A stretch of DNA of 64,000 nt from Janibacter sp. CX7 (GTDB lineage: Bacteria; Actinomycetota; Actinomycetes; Actinomycetales; Dermatophilaceae): contig NZ_CP101464.1 of NCBI RefSeq assembly GCF_024362365.1, positions 1,178,001 through 1,242,000 of the forward strand, in the 5' to 3' direction. The stretch's first letter is position 1. Every line of letters starts with the position of its first letter. Made by a program: the position numbers and the translations under genes. Of this stretch, positions 28,413 to 37,524 are shown piece by piece. The notes under the pieces were generated by a model, which ran no database searches, had not been told where the DNA came from, and worked only from the letters and a program-made list of their open reading frames with translations.

Positions 28413-28688
28413 ATGTCGATCGTCCGCGACGTGCTGCACCTGCTGCTGTACGTCTACTTCCTCGTCCTCATCGGACGCCTCGTCCTCGACTGGATCCAGG
28501 TCTTCGCCCGCCAGTGGCGGCCCCGAGGAGTCATCCTCGTCGTCGCCGAGGCGATCTACACGCTCACCGACCCGCCCCTGCGGGCCATCCGCACCGTCAT
28601 CAAGCCGGTGCGCATCGGTGGCGTCGCCCTCGACCTCGCCTTCCTCGTCCTGATCCTCGTGGTCTCGGTCCTCCTGCGCATCGTCTAG
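28413..28688 (+). CDS. YggT family membrane protein
   Basis: This 91-residue protein has two hydrophobic segments (LLLYVYFLVLIGRLVLDW and the C-terminal LDLAFLVLILVVSVLLRIV) flanking the conserved EAIYTLTDPPLRAIRTVIKPVRIGG loop, the hallmark of YggT. It lies between sepF and divIVA as in other actinobacteria. Members are linked to division or osmotic stress without a defined activity. Confidence 0.92.
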   Translation: MSIVRDVLHLLLYVYFLVLIGRLVLDWIQVFARQWRPRGVILVVAEAIYTLTDPPLRAIRTVIKPVRIGGVALDLAFLVLILVVSVLLRIV

Positions 28689-28761
28689 GCTGGCCTCGAT
28701 GCCCGTGCGCGCGCTGCGCGCCACGAGCGTGCACCCTGTCCAGTCGCTCAACGGAGGAACA

Positions 28762-29847
28762 ATGGCGCTCACGCCCGAGGACGTCCTCAACAAGACCTTC
28801 ACCCAGACCCAGTTCCGTCGCGGGTACGACGAGCGCGAGGTCGACGACTTCCTCGACGAGGTCGTCGCCGAGATGCGTCGCATGGTCAAGGACTCGGAGG
28901 ACCTGCGGGCTCGCGCCCAGGACGGCTCCGGCTCCCGCCCGGCCGCCGCGGCCGCCGTCGCCGACACGGGCAAGGCCGACGAGGCCTTGACCCGCGAGAA
29001 CCGCGACCTGCGCAGCCGACTCGAGGACCTGCGCTCCCGCTTCGACAAGGAGACCGCCGCCCGCGCGGCCGCCGAGAAGCGCGCCACCGAGCTCGAGCAG
29101 ACCGCTCGCACCAGCGACGAGCGCGCCAAGGGTGACGCCGCGAACCTCTCCAAGGCCCAGCAGGGCGCCGACGAGCGCATCGCGACCGTCAACGCCCGTG
29201 CCGAGGAGGCCGAGGCGAGCGCCCAGGAGCGCATCAAGGCCGCCAACGCCGCAGCCGAGAAGGCCGAGGCCGAGGCGAAGGCCCGCCAGGACGAGGCCGC
29301 CAAGGCCCCCGTCGCCGCGGCCAAGGACTCCGGCGCCGGCGAGATGGCTGCCGCCGCTGGCGGTGGCGCCGGCGCCTCCGGCCTCATCGCGCTCGCCCAG
29401 CGCCTGCACGACGAGCACGTCGCCGAGGGCCAGACCCAGCGCGACAAGCTCATCGCCGAGGCGCAGCGTCGCCACGACGAGCTCGTCTCCACCGGTCAGG
29501 GCAAGCACGACGAGCTGCTGTCGACCGGTCAGTCGAAGCACGACGAGTTCATCAAGACCGGTCAGGGCAAGCGCGACCAGTTCATCGGCGAGGGCACGAC
29601 CCAGCGCGACAAGCTGATCTCCGACGCCCAGGCCAAGAGCACGACGATGGTCAGCGAGGCCGAGGCGCAGCGCAAGAAGATCCTCGACGACCTCAACGCC
29701 CAGAAGTCGAAGATCGAGACCCAGATCGCCGAGCTGACGACCTACGAGCGCGACTACCGCCGCAAGCTCAAGGACTTCATCTCGGGCCAGCTCAAGGGCC
29801 TCGACACCTCGGCGAGCGTCGCTCCCGAGCAGCCCGTCAAGCACTGA
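28762..29847 (+). CDS. divIVA: DivIVA/Wag31 polar growth protein
   Basis: DivIVA recognises curved membrane and recruits the polar cell-wall machinery. The 361-residue protein starts with the lipid-binding domain (LTPEDVLNKTFTQTQFRRGYDEREVDDFLDEV). It continues with coiled-coil segments rich in Ala and Glu (about residues 70-185), a Gly/Ala-rich break (AAAAGGGAGASG), and a second coiled region made of regular 11-residue repeats before a basic tail. ATG 28762 follows GGAGG by 4 bases; an earlier ATG at 28699 would add an atypical extension. The end is marked by a hairpin at 29882-29916. Confidence 0.93.
   Translation: MALTPEDVLNKTFTQTQFRRGYDEREVDDFLDEVVAEMRRMVKDSEDLRARAQDGSGSRPAAAAAVADTGKADEALTRENRDLRSRLEDLRSRFDKETAARAAAEKRATELEQTARTSDERAKGDAANLSKAQQGADERIATVNARAEEAEASAQERIKAANAAAEKAEAEAKARQDEAAKAPVAAAKDSGAGEMAAAAGGGAGASGLIALAQRLHDEHVAEGQTQRDKLIAEAQRRHDELVSTGQGKHDELLSTGQSKHDEFIKTGQGKRDQFIGEGTTQRDKLISDAQAKSTTMVSEAEAQRKKILDDLNAQKSKIETQIAELTTYERDYRRKLKDFISGQLKGLDTSASVAPEQPVKH
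29398..29727 (+). repeat. 33-base (11-residue) periodic repeat in divIVA
   Basis: Ten consecutive 33-base units encode variants of Q-x-K/R-H/R-D-E-L/F-x-S/x-T/E-G/A, for example QRRHDELVSTG, QGKHDELLSTG, QSKHDEFIKTG and QGKRDQFIGEG. The central five units are the most alike. An 11-residue period fits a hendecad coiled coil with slight right-handed twist rather than the usual heptad. Confidence 0.85.
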
Positions 29848-29881
29848 AGAAGCCCGCGCGGATGCCGCGCGAGCGCTCCAC

Positions 29882-29916
29882 GAGGCGGCGTCACCCGACA
29901 CGGGTGGCGTCGCCTC
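29882..29916 (+). terminator. Terminator after divIVA
   Basis: GAGGCGGCGTCACCC pairs with GGGTGGCGTCGCCTC (13 Watson-Crick pairs and two wobble positions) around GACAC. It starts 35 bases after the divIVA stop. The remaining space to the next gene (29917-30055) holds the hairpin described at 30013-30036 and a possible TTGACT at 30006-30011. Confidence 0.75.
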
Positions 29917-30012
29917 GTCGCGTCCCGGAGGGTGGGATGTCGACGTCGGGAGGAAGAACACGGCGCGGTGATCCCGCCCACAGCGCCAAAACGTCGTACC
30001 CTTCGTTGACTC

Positions 30013-30036
30013 TGATCCGTGCAGGGGCACGGATCA
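30013..30036. promoter_or_regulatory. Perfect inverted repeat just before the DksA/TraR gene
   Basis: TGATCCGTGC and GCACGGATCA are exact complements (10 pairs) around AGGG, ending 5 bases before the AGGTGAGG ribosome site of the following gene. It could be an operator at the promoter start or a 5' leader hairpin that shields or stabilises the message. It has no T-tract, so it is not an obvious terminator. Confidence 0.5.
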
Positions 30037-30055
30037 TCTCCAGGTGAGGATGGTC

Positions 30056-30697
30056 ATGGCGGCGAAGAAGACGGCCACGAAGGCGGCGACCAAGGGGTCG
30101 ACCGGCTCGAAGGCCACGAAGACCGCGACGAAGAGTGCGGCCAAGGCGGCGCCCGCGAAGAAGTCCGCCGCGAAGAAGTCCACGGCGAAGAAGGCTTCGG
30201 CGACGAAGGCTCCTGCGAAGAAGGCTCCGGCCACGAAGAGCGCCGCCAAGAAGGCGCCGGCGAAGAAGACGACCGCCACGAAGGCCCCCAAGAAGGCCGC
30301 CCCCGAGGCGCTCGTCGTCCGCGAGGACGAGAGCCCGTGGACCGCGAAGGAGCTCAAGGAGGTGCGCGCCGAGTTGCACACCGAGATCGAGCGCCTCACC
30401 GCCGAGATCGCGTCCGCCGAGAGCAGCCTCGACGAGTTCCTCAAGGAGCCGATCGACGGGGCCGGCGACGACCAGGCCGACGCAGGGTCCAAGTCCTTCG
30501 AGCGTGAGCACGAGCTGAGCCTCGTCGCCGGGGCCCGCACCGGCCTCGAGCAGAACCAGCACGCGCTCGACCGCCTCGACGACGGCACCTACGGGATCTG
30601 CGAGTCCTGCGGCAACCCGATCGGCAAGCTTCGACTCCAGGCCTATCCGCGTGCGACCCTGTGCATGTCATGCAAGAGTCGACAGGAGCGGCGCTGA
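30056..30697 (+). CDS. TraR/DksA C4-type zinc-finger protein with lysine-rich N-terminus
   Basis: The 213-residue protein has two parts. Residues 1-80 are almost pure Lys/Ala/Thr repeats (KKSAAKKSTAKKASATKAPAKK), like histone H1 tails. Residues 95-213 match the DksA/TraR fold: a helical hairpin (ELKEVRAELHTEIERLTAEIASAESSLDEFL), LDRLDDGTYGICESCGNPI and the C4 zinc finger CESC...CMSC. DksA-type proteins bind RNA polymerase through its secondary channel; in actinobacteria the usual partner is RbpA/CarD, so the role is open. ATG 30056 follows AGGTGAGG by 6 bases; ATG 30050 is too close. Confidence 0.88.
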   Translation: MAAKKTATKAATKGSTGSKATKTATKSAAKAAPAKKSAAKKSTAKKASATKAPAKKAPATKSAAKKAPAKKTTATKAPKKAAPEALVVREDESPWTAKELKEVRAELHTEIERLTAEIASAESSLDEFLKEPIDGAGDDQADAGSKSFEREHELSLVAGARTGLEQNQHALDRLDDGTYGICESCGNPIGKLRLQAYPRATLCMSCKSRQERR

Positions 30698-31236
30698 GCG
30701 CCCCAGACACCCCATCCGACGACACCCCGGCGACGCGATCCCGCCCCGGGGTGCTTCGTTGGTATGCCACCACCGCGGTCGTCGCGCTCGTCCTCGACCA
30801 GGCCACCAAGGTCTGGGCGATGGGCGCGCTCGACGACGGGAGGGTCGTCCCGCTCGTCGGCGACGTGCTCTCCCTTCGCCTGATCCGCAACTCCGGCGCC
30901 GCCTTCTCGATCGGTGACTCGATGACCTGGGTCATGACCCTCGTCGCGCTCGGCGTGACCGGGGCGATCGTGTGGGTCACCCCGCGCATCCGGTCGCTGC
31001 CGTGGGCCCTGGCGCTCGGGGCGCTGCTCGGCGGGTCGGTCGGCAACCTCGTCGACCGCTTCGTGCGCGAGCCGGGGCCGCTGCGCGGCCACGTCGTCGA
31101 CTTCATCGACTACGGCGGGCTCTTCGTGGGCAATGTCGCCGACATCGCCATCGTCGGCGGGGCGATCGTGCTCGTGTGGCTCGTCTTCAGCGGGATCGGT
31201 CTCGACGGGACCAAGGAGGAGCAGGCCGATGCCTGA
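30670..31236 (+). CDS. lspA: Prolipoprotein signal peptidase (LspA)
   Basis: LspA is the aspartic protease that cleaves lipoprotein signal peptides at the lipid-modified cysteine. The protein has four membrane helices and the two catalytic-Asp motifs [10 protein letters not shown] and [18 protein letters not shown] near the first helix and RNSGAAFS complete the family pattern. The start is uncertain: GTG 30661 and ATG 30670 overlap the preceding gene by about 30 bases without a ribosome site. AGGAG at 30684-30688 would instead suit a non-standard CTG at 30694. The stop overlaps the next gene by 8 bases. Several lipoproteins in the window are its likely substrates. Confidence 0.9.
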   Translation: MQESTGAALSAPDTPSDDTPATRSRPGVLRWYATTAVVALVLDQATKVWAMGALDDGRVVPLVGDVLSLRLIRNSGAAFSIGDSMTWVMTLVALGVTGAIVWVTPRIRSLPWALALGALLGGSVGNLVDRFVREPGPLRGHVVDFIDYGGLFVGNVADIAIVGGAIVLVWLVFSGIGLDGTKEEQADA

Positions 31237-32164
31237 TGTGCGCAACGTGCTCGTGCCCGAGGGCCTCGAGGGGGAGCGGGTCGACGCGGCCGTCGCCCGC
31301 CTCTTCGGCGTCTCCCGCACCCGGGCGGCCGAGCTGGCCGCCGACGGCAAGGTCCTCGTCGAGGGCGCCACGGTCGCGAAGTCGGCGCGGGTGAGCGCCG
31401 GCGACCACGTCGAGGTCACCCTGCCCTCCGCCGACGAGAGCCCCAGCCTGGCGATCGTCGCCGAGCCGGTGCCCGGCATGCGGATCGTTCACGACGACGA
31501 CGACATCGTCGTCGTCGACAAGCCGATCGGCGTCGCCGCCCACCCGAGCGTCGGTTGGTCCGGCCCCGACGTGCTCGGCGGGCTGGCCGCGGCCGGCTAC
31601 CGGATCAGCACGAGCGGCGCCAGCGAGCGGCAGGGCATCGTCTCGCGCCTCGACGTCGGCACCTCGGGCCTGATGGTCGTGTGCAAGAGCGAGTACGCCT
31701 ACTCCGTGCTCAAGCGCGCCTTCAAGCAGCGCACGGTCGACAAGACCTATCACGCGCTCGTCCAGGGCCTGCCCGACCCGCACGTCGGCACGGTCGACGC
31801 GCCGATCGGCCGGCACCCGAGCGGCGAGTACAAGTTCGCGGTCATGGACTCCGGCAAGCACGCCGTCACCCACTACGAGCTGCTCGAGGCCTTCCGCCAC
31901 GCGTCGCTGCTCGAGATCAAGCTCGAGACCGGACGCACCCACCAGATCAGGGTGCACATGGCCGCCCTTCGTCATCCGTGCGTCGGTGACCCGACCTACG
32001 GCGCCGACCCGAGCCTGGCCCGCACGCTCGGCCTCGAGCGGCAGTGGCTGCACGCGATGGGCCTCGGCTTCATCCACCCGGGCACGGGCGACTACGTGCA
32101 CTTCGAGAGCACCTACCCGCAGGACCTGCAGACGGCGCTGGACCGGCTCGCCGACATGTCCTGA
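31229..32164 (+). CDS. RluD-type 23S rRNA pseudouridine synthase
   Basis: The 311-residue protein has an N-terminal S4 RNA-binding domain ([31 protein letters not shown]). The catalytic domain follows, with the Asp motif [13 protein letters not shown]; the usual H-R-L-D reads S-R-L-D. It also has [12 protein letters not shown], the [20 protein letters not shown] block and [24 protein letters not shown]. It converts uridines in 23S rRNA, probably at the helix 69 sites as RluD does. AAGGAGGA lies 8 bases before ATG 31229. Confidence 0.9.
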   Translation: MPDVRNVLVPEGLEGERVDAAVARLFGVSRTRAAELAADGKVLVEGATVAKSARVSAGDHVEVTLPSADESPSLAIVAEPVPGMRIVHDDDDIVVVDKPIGVAAHPSVGWSGPDVLGGLAAAGYRISTSGASERQGIVSRLDVGTSGLMVVCKSEYAYSVLKRAFKQRTVDKTYHALVQGLPDPHVGTVDAPIGRHPSGEYKFAVMDSGKHAVTHYELLEAFRHASLLEIKLETGRTHQIRVHMAALRHPCVGDPTYGADPSLARTLGLERQWLHAMGLGFIHPGTGDYVHFESTYPQDLQTALDRLADMS

Positions 32165-32166
32165 CA

Positions 32167-32211
32167 GACGAAGGGGAGGGCGCCGGTCGGACCGGCACCC
32201 TCCCCTTCGTC
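32167..32211. terminator. Bidirectional terminator between rluD-type and ligase genes
   Basis: GACGAAGGGGAGGG-c-GCCGGT pairs with ACCGGC-a-CCCTCCCCTTCGTC: 20 base pairs with one mismatch and a CGG loop. It lies 3-6 bases from the stop codons of two convergent genes, so it can serve both. Each arm contains the octamer CGAAGGGG/CCCCTTCG that is frequent throughout the window. Confidence 0.85.
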
Positions 32212-32216
32212 ATGGC

Positions 32217-33761
32217 TCAGTTGACCTGACGCTCGCGGCCCTCCCAGTAGGGGGCTCGCAGCTTGAACTTCTGCAGCTTGCCCGTCGCCGTGCGGGCCAG
32301 CTCGTCGCGGAACTCGATCGACGTCGGGGCCTTGTAGCCGGCCGCCTTGGACTTGCACCAGGCGATGAGGTCGGCCTCCGTGGCCGTCGACCCCTCGGTG
32401 ACGACGACGAGCGCCTTGATCGTCTCGCCCCACTTGTCGTCGGGGACGCCGATGACCGCGACCTCGGTGACGTCGGGGTGCGAGAAGAGGACGTCCTCGA
32501 CCTCGATGGACGAGACGTTCTCGCCACCGGTGATGATGACGTCCTTCTTGCGGTCGCTGATCGTCACGTAGCCGTCGTCGCCGACGACGCCGCCGTCACC
32601 GGTGTGGAACCAGCCGCCCTCGAAGGTGCGGGCCGTCTCGTCGGGCAGGTCGTGGTAGCCCTCCATGATGACGTTGGACCGGGCGAGGACCTCGCCGCTC
32701 TCGTCGTCGACCCGCATCCGGCAGCCGAGCGCCGGGGCGCCGGCGCGCACGAGCTTGGCCGCACGGTCCTGCGGCGAGAGCTCGTCCCACTCGGCCCGCG
32801 AGCGGTTGATCGTCAGCAGGGGAGAGGTCTCGGTCAGGCCGTAGATCTGGATGAACTCCCAGCCGAGCTCGGTCTGGACCCGCGCCACGGTCGTCGTGGG
32901 CGGCGGGGCGCCGGCGACGATGATCCGCACCCGGTCGCGACCGGGGATCTCGCCCTCCCACTCGGCCGCGGCCGCGAGCACGGAGTTCACCACGGCGGGG
33001 GCGGCGCACATGACCGTCACTCCGTGCCGCTCCACGCGCCGCAGGATCTCGGCACCGTCGATCTTGCGGATGACGACGTGCTGGGCGCCGACACCCGTCA
33101 TGGCGAAGGGCATGCCCCACCCGTTGGCGTGGAACATCGGCAGGGTGTGCAGGTATACGTCGCGGTCGCTGATGCCCGCGTGCAGCCCGAAGGTCGCGGC
33201 ATTGGTCCAGATGTTGCGGTGGGTGATCCGCACGCCCTTGGGGCGGGCCGTCGTGCCGGAGGTGTAGTTGATCGTCGCGATCGCCTCCTCGTCGGCCTCC
33301 CAGGCGCGCGGCTGCGCGCTCTCGGGGTCGACGTCGCCGAAGAGGTGCTCGTCCTCGCCGAGGACGAAGGTGTGCTCGGCGGAGACCTCGTCGACGAGCG
33401 CGGTGAGCTCGGGGTCGATGTAGAGGACGCGCGCGCCGGAGTGCTCGACGATGAACTTCACCTCCTCGGGGGCAAGGCGGAAGTTGATCGGCACGAGCAC
33501 GCGGCCCGAGCCGGCGACCCCGAAGAAGCTCGTGAGCAGACGGGCCGAGTTGTGCGAGACGACGGCGACGCGGTCGCCGACCTCGATGCCCAGGGAGTCG
33601 AGGTGGGCCGCCTGCGCGTTCGCGAGCTGGCGCATGCGGGCATAGGTGACGCCCTCGAGGGGCGGTGCCGGCTGGTCGGGCTCGTCGACGACCGCGAGAC
33701 GGTCGCCGTACACGGCGGCAGCACGGTCGATGAAGTCGTTGACGGACATGGGCACGAACAT
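32217..33761 (-). CDS. Acyl-CoA synthetase / AMP-dependent ligase
   Basis: The 514-residue ANL-superfamily enzyme has the P-loop motif INYTSGTTARPKGVRITHRN, the A5 block QIYGLTETSP and the A8 hinge GWFHTGDGGVVGDDGYVTISDRKKDVIITGGENVSSIEVE. The C-terminal catalytic lysine lies in ARTATGKLQKFKLR. It should activate a carboxylic acid with ATP and load it on CoA; HANGWGMPF resembles medium- or long-chain fatty acid ligases. GGAGGA stands 9 bases before the ATG. It diverges from dnaE and converges on the rluD-type gene. Confidence 0.9.
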   Translation of the reverse strand: MFVPMSVNDFIDRAAAVYGDRLAVVDEPDQPAPPLEGVTYARMRQLANAQAAHLDSLGIEVGDRVAVVSHNSARLLTSFFGVAGSGRVLVPINFRLAPEEVKFIVEHSGARVLYIDPELTALVDEVSAEHTFVLGEDEHLFGDVDPESAQPRAWEADEEAIATINYTSGTTARPKGVRITHRNIWTNAATFGLHAGISDRDVYLHTLPMFHANGWGMPFAMTGVGAQHVVIRKIDGAEILRRVERHGVTVMCAAPAVVNSVLAAAAEWEGEIPGRDRVRIIVAGAPPPTTTVARVQTELGWEFIQIYGLTETSPLLTINRSRAEWDELSPQDRAAKLVRAGAPALGCRMRVDDESGEVLARSNVIMEGYHDLPDETARTFEGGWFHTGDGGVVGDDGYVTISDRKKDVIITGGENVSSIEVEDVLFSHPDVTEVAVIGVPDDKWGETIKALVVVTEGSTATEADLIAWCKSKAAGYKAPTSIEFRDELARTATGKLQKFKLRAPYWEGRERQVN

Positions 33762-33908
33762 CCGGAAGATCCTCCATGCGGTGTGGACGACGCTGTCGAG
33801 GCGACGTTATCCCCCTTCGTCCGCGGTGACGGCGGGCCACCGGAAGCGGCGCGCCGAGCGGCTGGCAGGAGTCGACCGGCGGCGTGCGGGGGTGTCGGTG
33901 GGGCGATC

Positions 33909-33914
33909 TAGACT
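33909..33914 (+). promoter_or_regulatory. -10 element suggesting a leaderless dnaE mRNA
   Basis: TAGACT ends 7 bases before the dnaE ATG (33922), so transcription would start at or next to the initiation codon. No Shine-Dalgarno sequence precedes the ATG. This arrangement fits leaderless translation, which is frequent in actinobacteria. The -35 is not clear. Confidence 0.5.
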
Positions 33915-33921
33915 CACACCG

Positions 33922-36900
33922 ATGTCCGAGCTGCCGCGTTCCGAGAACTTCGTCCACCTGCACAACCACACCGAGTACTCGATGCTCGACGGTGCTGCGC
34001 GCATCAAGGACATGTTCTCCACCGCCCAGGAGATGGGCATGCCGGCGATCGCGATGACCGACCACGGCTATCTCTTCGGCGCCCACGAGTTCTGGAAGAC
34101 GGCGCAGTCCTACGACGTGAAGCCGATCATCGGGCTCGAGGCCTACGTGGCGCCGGGGACCCACCGCACCGACAAGAACCGCGTGAAGTGGGGCGACGAG
34201 CGCACCCGACCCGGCGACGACGTCTCCGGTGGTGGCGCGTACACCCACATGACGCTGCTGGCGCGCAACAACACCGGCATGCACAACCTCTTCACCATGG
34301 GCTCGCGCGCGTCCTTGGACTCGGTCTTCGCCAAGTGGCCGCGGCTGGACCGCGAGCTGCTCTCGCAGTACGGCGAGGGGCTCGTCGCGACGACCGGCTG
34401 CCCCTCCGGCGAGATCCAGACCCGGTTGCGCCTGGGTCAGTACGACAAGGCGGTCGAGGCCGCCTCGGAGTTCCGCGACATCTTCGGCCGCGAGCACTAC
34501 TTCCTCGAGCTCATGGACCACGGCAACCAGATCGAGCGCCGGGTCCGCGACGACCTCATGCGGCTGGCCAAGGACCTGCAGCTGCCCCTCCTGGCGACCA
34601 ACGACCTGCACTACGTCAAGCAGGAGGACTACATCGCGCAGGACGCGCTCCTGTGCATCAACTCCGGGTCCAAGCTGCACGACCCCGACCGCTTCAAGTT
34701 CGACGGCGAGGGCTACTACCTCAAGTCGCCCGCCGAGATGCGCCAGCTGTGGCGCGAGCTGCCCGAGGCCTGCGACAACACCCTGCTCGTCGCCGACATG
34801 TGCGAGGTCTCCTTCACGGAGGGCGAAGGGCGGTACATGCCGCGCTTCGAGTGCCCGCCGGGGGAGGACGAGACCTCGTGGTTCATCAAGGAGGTGCAGA
34901 CCGGTCTGCACCGCCGCTTCCCCGACGGCATCCCCGAGTACGCGCAGCGCCAGGCCGACTACGAGATCGACGTCATCGTCGGCAAGGGCTACCCGGGCTA
35001 CTTCCTCGTCGTCGCCGACTTCATCAACTGGGCCAAGGACAACGGCATCCGTGTCGGCCCGGGCCGTGGCTCCGGTGCCGGCTCGATGTGCGCCTACGCG
35101 ATGGGCATCACCGACCTCGACCCGATCCCGCACGGTCTGATCTTCGAGCGCTTCCTCAACCCCGAGCGCAAGTCGATGCCCGACTTCGACGTCGACTTCG
35201 ACGAGCGCCGGCGCTCCGAGGTCATCCGTTATGTCTCCGACAAGTACGGCGACGAGCGGGTGGCGATGATCGCCACCTACGGCACGATCAAGGCGAAGCA
35301 GGCGGTCAAGGACTCCGCCCGCGTCATGGGTCACCCCTTCAACGTCGGCGAGCAGCTGACCAAGGCGATGCCGGCCGACGTCATGGGCAAGGGCGTGCCG
35401 CTGGCGAAGATGTGGGACAAGGAGCACGACCGCTTCGGCGAGGGGCAGGAGTTCCGCGAGCTCGTCGAGTCGGAGAAGCACCTCGGCGAGGTCGTCGACC
35501 TGGCCAAGGGCCTCGAGGGCCTCAAGCGCCAGTGGGGCGTGCACGCCGCTGGCGTCATCATGAGCAGCGAGCCGCTCATCGACGTCATCCCGATCATGCG
35601 CCGGCTGCAGGACGGCCAGGTCCTCACGCAGTTCGACTACCCGACGTGCGAGACGCTCGGGCTGGTCAAGATGGACTTCCTCGGCCTGCGCAACCTGACG
35701 ATCCTCGACGACGCCCTGATCAACATCAAGAGCAACCGCGACGAGGAGATCGACCTCGACGCCCTCTCGAAGGACATGACCGACAAGGCGACCTACCGCC
35801 TGCTCTCGCGCGGCGACACGCTCGGGGTCTTCCAGCTCGACGGTGGCGGCATGCGCACGCTGCTGCGGCTGATGCAGCCCGACAACTTCGAGGACATCTC
35901 CGCCGCCCTCGCGCTCTACCGACCCGGCCCGATGGGTGTCAACGCCCACACCAACTTCGCCCTGCGCAAGAACGGCCGCCAGGAGGTCGTGCCGCTCGAC
36001 CCGCAGCTCAAGGGCAAGCTCCAGCCGCAGATGGAGGAGGCCCTCGGCCCGATCCTCGGCACGACCTACGGCCTGTGCATCTACCAGGAGCAGGTCATGG
36101 AGATCGCGCAGAAGCTGGCGGGCTACACGCTCGGCAACGCCGACCTGCTGCGCCGTGCCATGGGCAAGAAGAAGAAGGAGGTGCTCGACGCCGAGTACAT
36201 CCCCTTCTCCGAGGGCATGAAGGCCAATGGCTACAACGAGGAGTCGATCGCCGCGCTGTGGGGCGTCCTCGTCCCCTTCTCCGACTACGCCTTCAACAAG
36301 GCGCACACCGCCGCCTACGGCCTTGTCTCCTACTGGACCGCCTACCTCAAGGCCAACTACCCGGCCGAGTACATGGCAGCGCTGCTCACCTCGGTCGGCG
36401 ACGACAAGGACAAGTCGGCGCTCTACCTCAACGAGTGCCGTCGCATGGGCATCAAGGTGCTGCCGCCGTCGGTCAACGAGTCCGTCGGGCCCTTCGCCGC
36501 CGTCGACGCCGACATCCGCTTCGGCCTGCACGCCATCCGCAACGTCGGCCGCAATGTCGTCGAGGCGATCATCACCACCCGCGAGGAGAAGGGCGCCTTC
36601 ACCTCCTTCGACGACTTCCTCGCCAAGTGCCCGGCGGTCGTGTGCAACAAGCGGACCATCGAGTCGCTCATCATGGCCGGCGCCTTCGACGACCTCGGCC
36701 ACCCGCGCCAGGGTCTGGTCATGGTCCACGAGGAGTACGTCGACGCCTTCGTCGGGGTCAAGCGCCAGGAGGCGGTCGGCCAGGACTCTCTGTGGGACAT
36801 GTTCGGCGGCGGTGACGACGAGGAGGACACGTCCGGCTCCGGCATCGAGGGGATGGGCCTGCGTCCGATCCCGCAGGTGGAGTGGGACAAGCGGGCGAAG

Positions 36901-37524
36901 CTGAGCAACGAGCGCGAGATGCTCGGTCTCTACGTCTCCGACCACCCGCTCTTCGGCGTCGAGCACGTCCTCCAGCGAGCCGCCGACACCTCGATCGCGA
37001 CCCTCACCCAGGCCGACTCCGGGGTGAAGGAGAACAGCACGGTGACGATCGCCGGCCTCGTGACGGGCCTGAGCGTCAAGCGGACGAAGAAGGGTGACCT
37101 CTGGGCGATCGCGACCATCGAGGACCTCGAGGGTGCGATCGAGTGCCTCTTCTTCCCCAAGACCTACCTGACGGTGCAGACGATGCTCACCCAGGACATC
37201 GTCGCCGTCGTGCGCGGCCGGGTGAATGCACGTGACGACACCGTCTCGATCTACGCCGAGGACCTGCAGATCCCCGAGCTGACCGACGGCCCGCGCGGCC
37301 CCGTGGTGCTCACCCTCGACTACGCCCGGGCGACGACCGGGCGCATCGAGGAGGTCAAGCAGGTGCTGTCGCAGCATCCGGGCAGCACCGACGTGCAGAT
37401 CAAGCTCGTCCAGCCCGGCCGCTCGGTGACGATGTCCGTCGACGCGGCCTACCGGGTCGAACCGACCGAGGCGCTCATCGGCGACCTCAAGGTGATCCTC
37501 GGAGCCCGGGCGGTGAGCGCATGA
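33922..37524 (+). CDS. dnaE: DNA polymerase III alpha subunit
   Basis: DnaE is the replicative polymerase catalytic subunit. The 1200-residue protein starts with the PHP domain (FVHLHNHTEYSMLDGAARI, IAMTDHGYLFGAHEF) and continues with the palm, including GPGRGSGAGS (about 381) and the metal-binding aspartates in MPDFDVDFDERRR (about 418-425). The tandem HhH and beta-binding regions follow, with an OB fold near residues 1040-1100 (STVTIAGLVTGLSVKRTKKGDLWA). Its end overlaps the following oligopeptidase gene by ATGA, an unusual partner. Confidence 0.96.
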   Translation: MSELPRSENFVHLHNHTEYSMLDGAARIKDMFSTAQEMGMPAIAMTDHGYLFGAHEFWKTAQSYDVKPIIGLEAYVAPGTHRTDKNRVKWGDERTRPGDDVSGGGAYTHMTLLARNNTGMHNLFTMGSRASLDSVFAKWPRLDRELLSQYGEGLVATTGCPSGEIQTRLRLGQYDKAVEAASEFRDIFGREHYFLELMDHGNQIERRVRDDLMRLAKDLQLPLLATNDLHYVKQEDYIAQDALLCINSGSKLHDPDRFKFDGEGYYLKSPAEMRQLWRELPEACDNTLLVADMCEVSFTEGEGRYMPRFECPPGEDETSWFIKEVQTGLHRRFPDGIPEYAQRQADYEIDVIVGKGYPGYFLVVADFINWAKDNGIRVGPGRGSGAGSMCAYAMGITDLDPIPHGLIFERFLNPERKSMPDFDVDFDERRRSEVIRYVSDKYGDERVAMIATYGTIKAKQAVKDSARVMGHPFNVGEQLTKAMPADVMGKGVPLAKMWDKEHDRFGEGQEFRELVESEKHLGEVVDLAKGLEGLKRQWGVHAAGVIMSSEPLIDVIPIMRRLQDGQVLTQFDYPTCETLGLVKMDFLGLRNLTILDDALINIKSNRDEEIDLDALSKDMTDKATYRLLSRGDTLGVFQLDGGGMRTLLRLMQPDNFEDISAALALYRPGPMGVNAHTNFALRKNGRQEVVPLDPQLKGKLQPQMEEALGPILGTTYGLCIYQEQVMEIAQKLAGYTLGNADLLRRAMGKKKKEVLDAEYIPFSEGMKANGYNEESIAALWGVLVPFSDYAFNKAHTAAYGLVSYWTAYLKANYPAEYMAALLTSVGDDKDKSALYLNECRRMGIKVLPPSVNESVGPFAAVDADIRFGLHAIRNVGRNVVEAIITTREEKGAFTSFDDFLAKCPAVVCNKRTIESLIMAGAFDDLGHPRQGLVMVHEEYVDAFVGVKRQEAVGQDSLWDMFGGGDDEEDTSGSGIEGMGLRPIPQVEWDKRAKLSNEREMLGLYVSDHPLFGVEHVLQRAADTSIATLTQADSGVKENSTVTIAGLVTGLSVKRTKKGDLWAIATIEDLEGAIECLFFPKTYLTVQTMLTQDIVAVVRGRVNARDDTVSIYAEDLQIPELTDGPRGPVVLTLDYARATTGRIEEVKQVLSQHPGSTDVQIKLVQPGRSVTMSVDAAYRVEPTEALIGDLKVILGARAVSA

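Noticed and set aside
32596..37377. A minus-strand open frame of almost 1600 codons opposite dnaE
   Set aside because: High G+C leaves few stop codons in the frame antisense to a real gene. The translation is low-complexity, rich in Val, Leu, Asp and Arg, and has no recognisable domain, while the + strand encodes intact DnaE.
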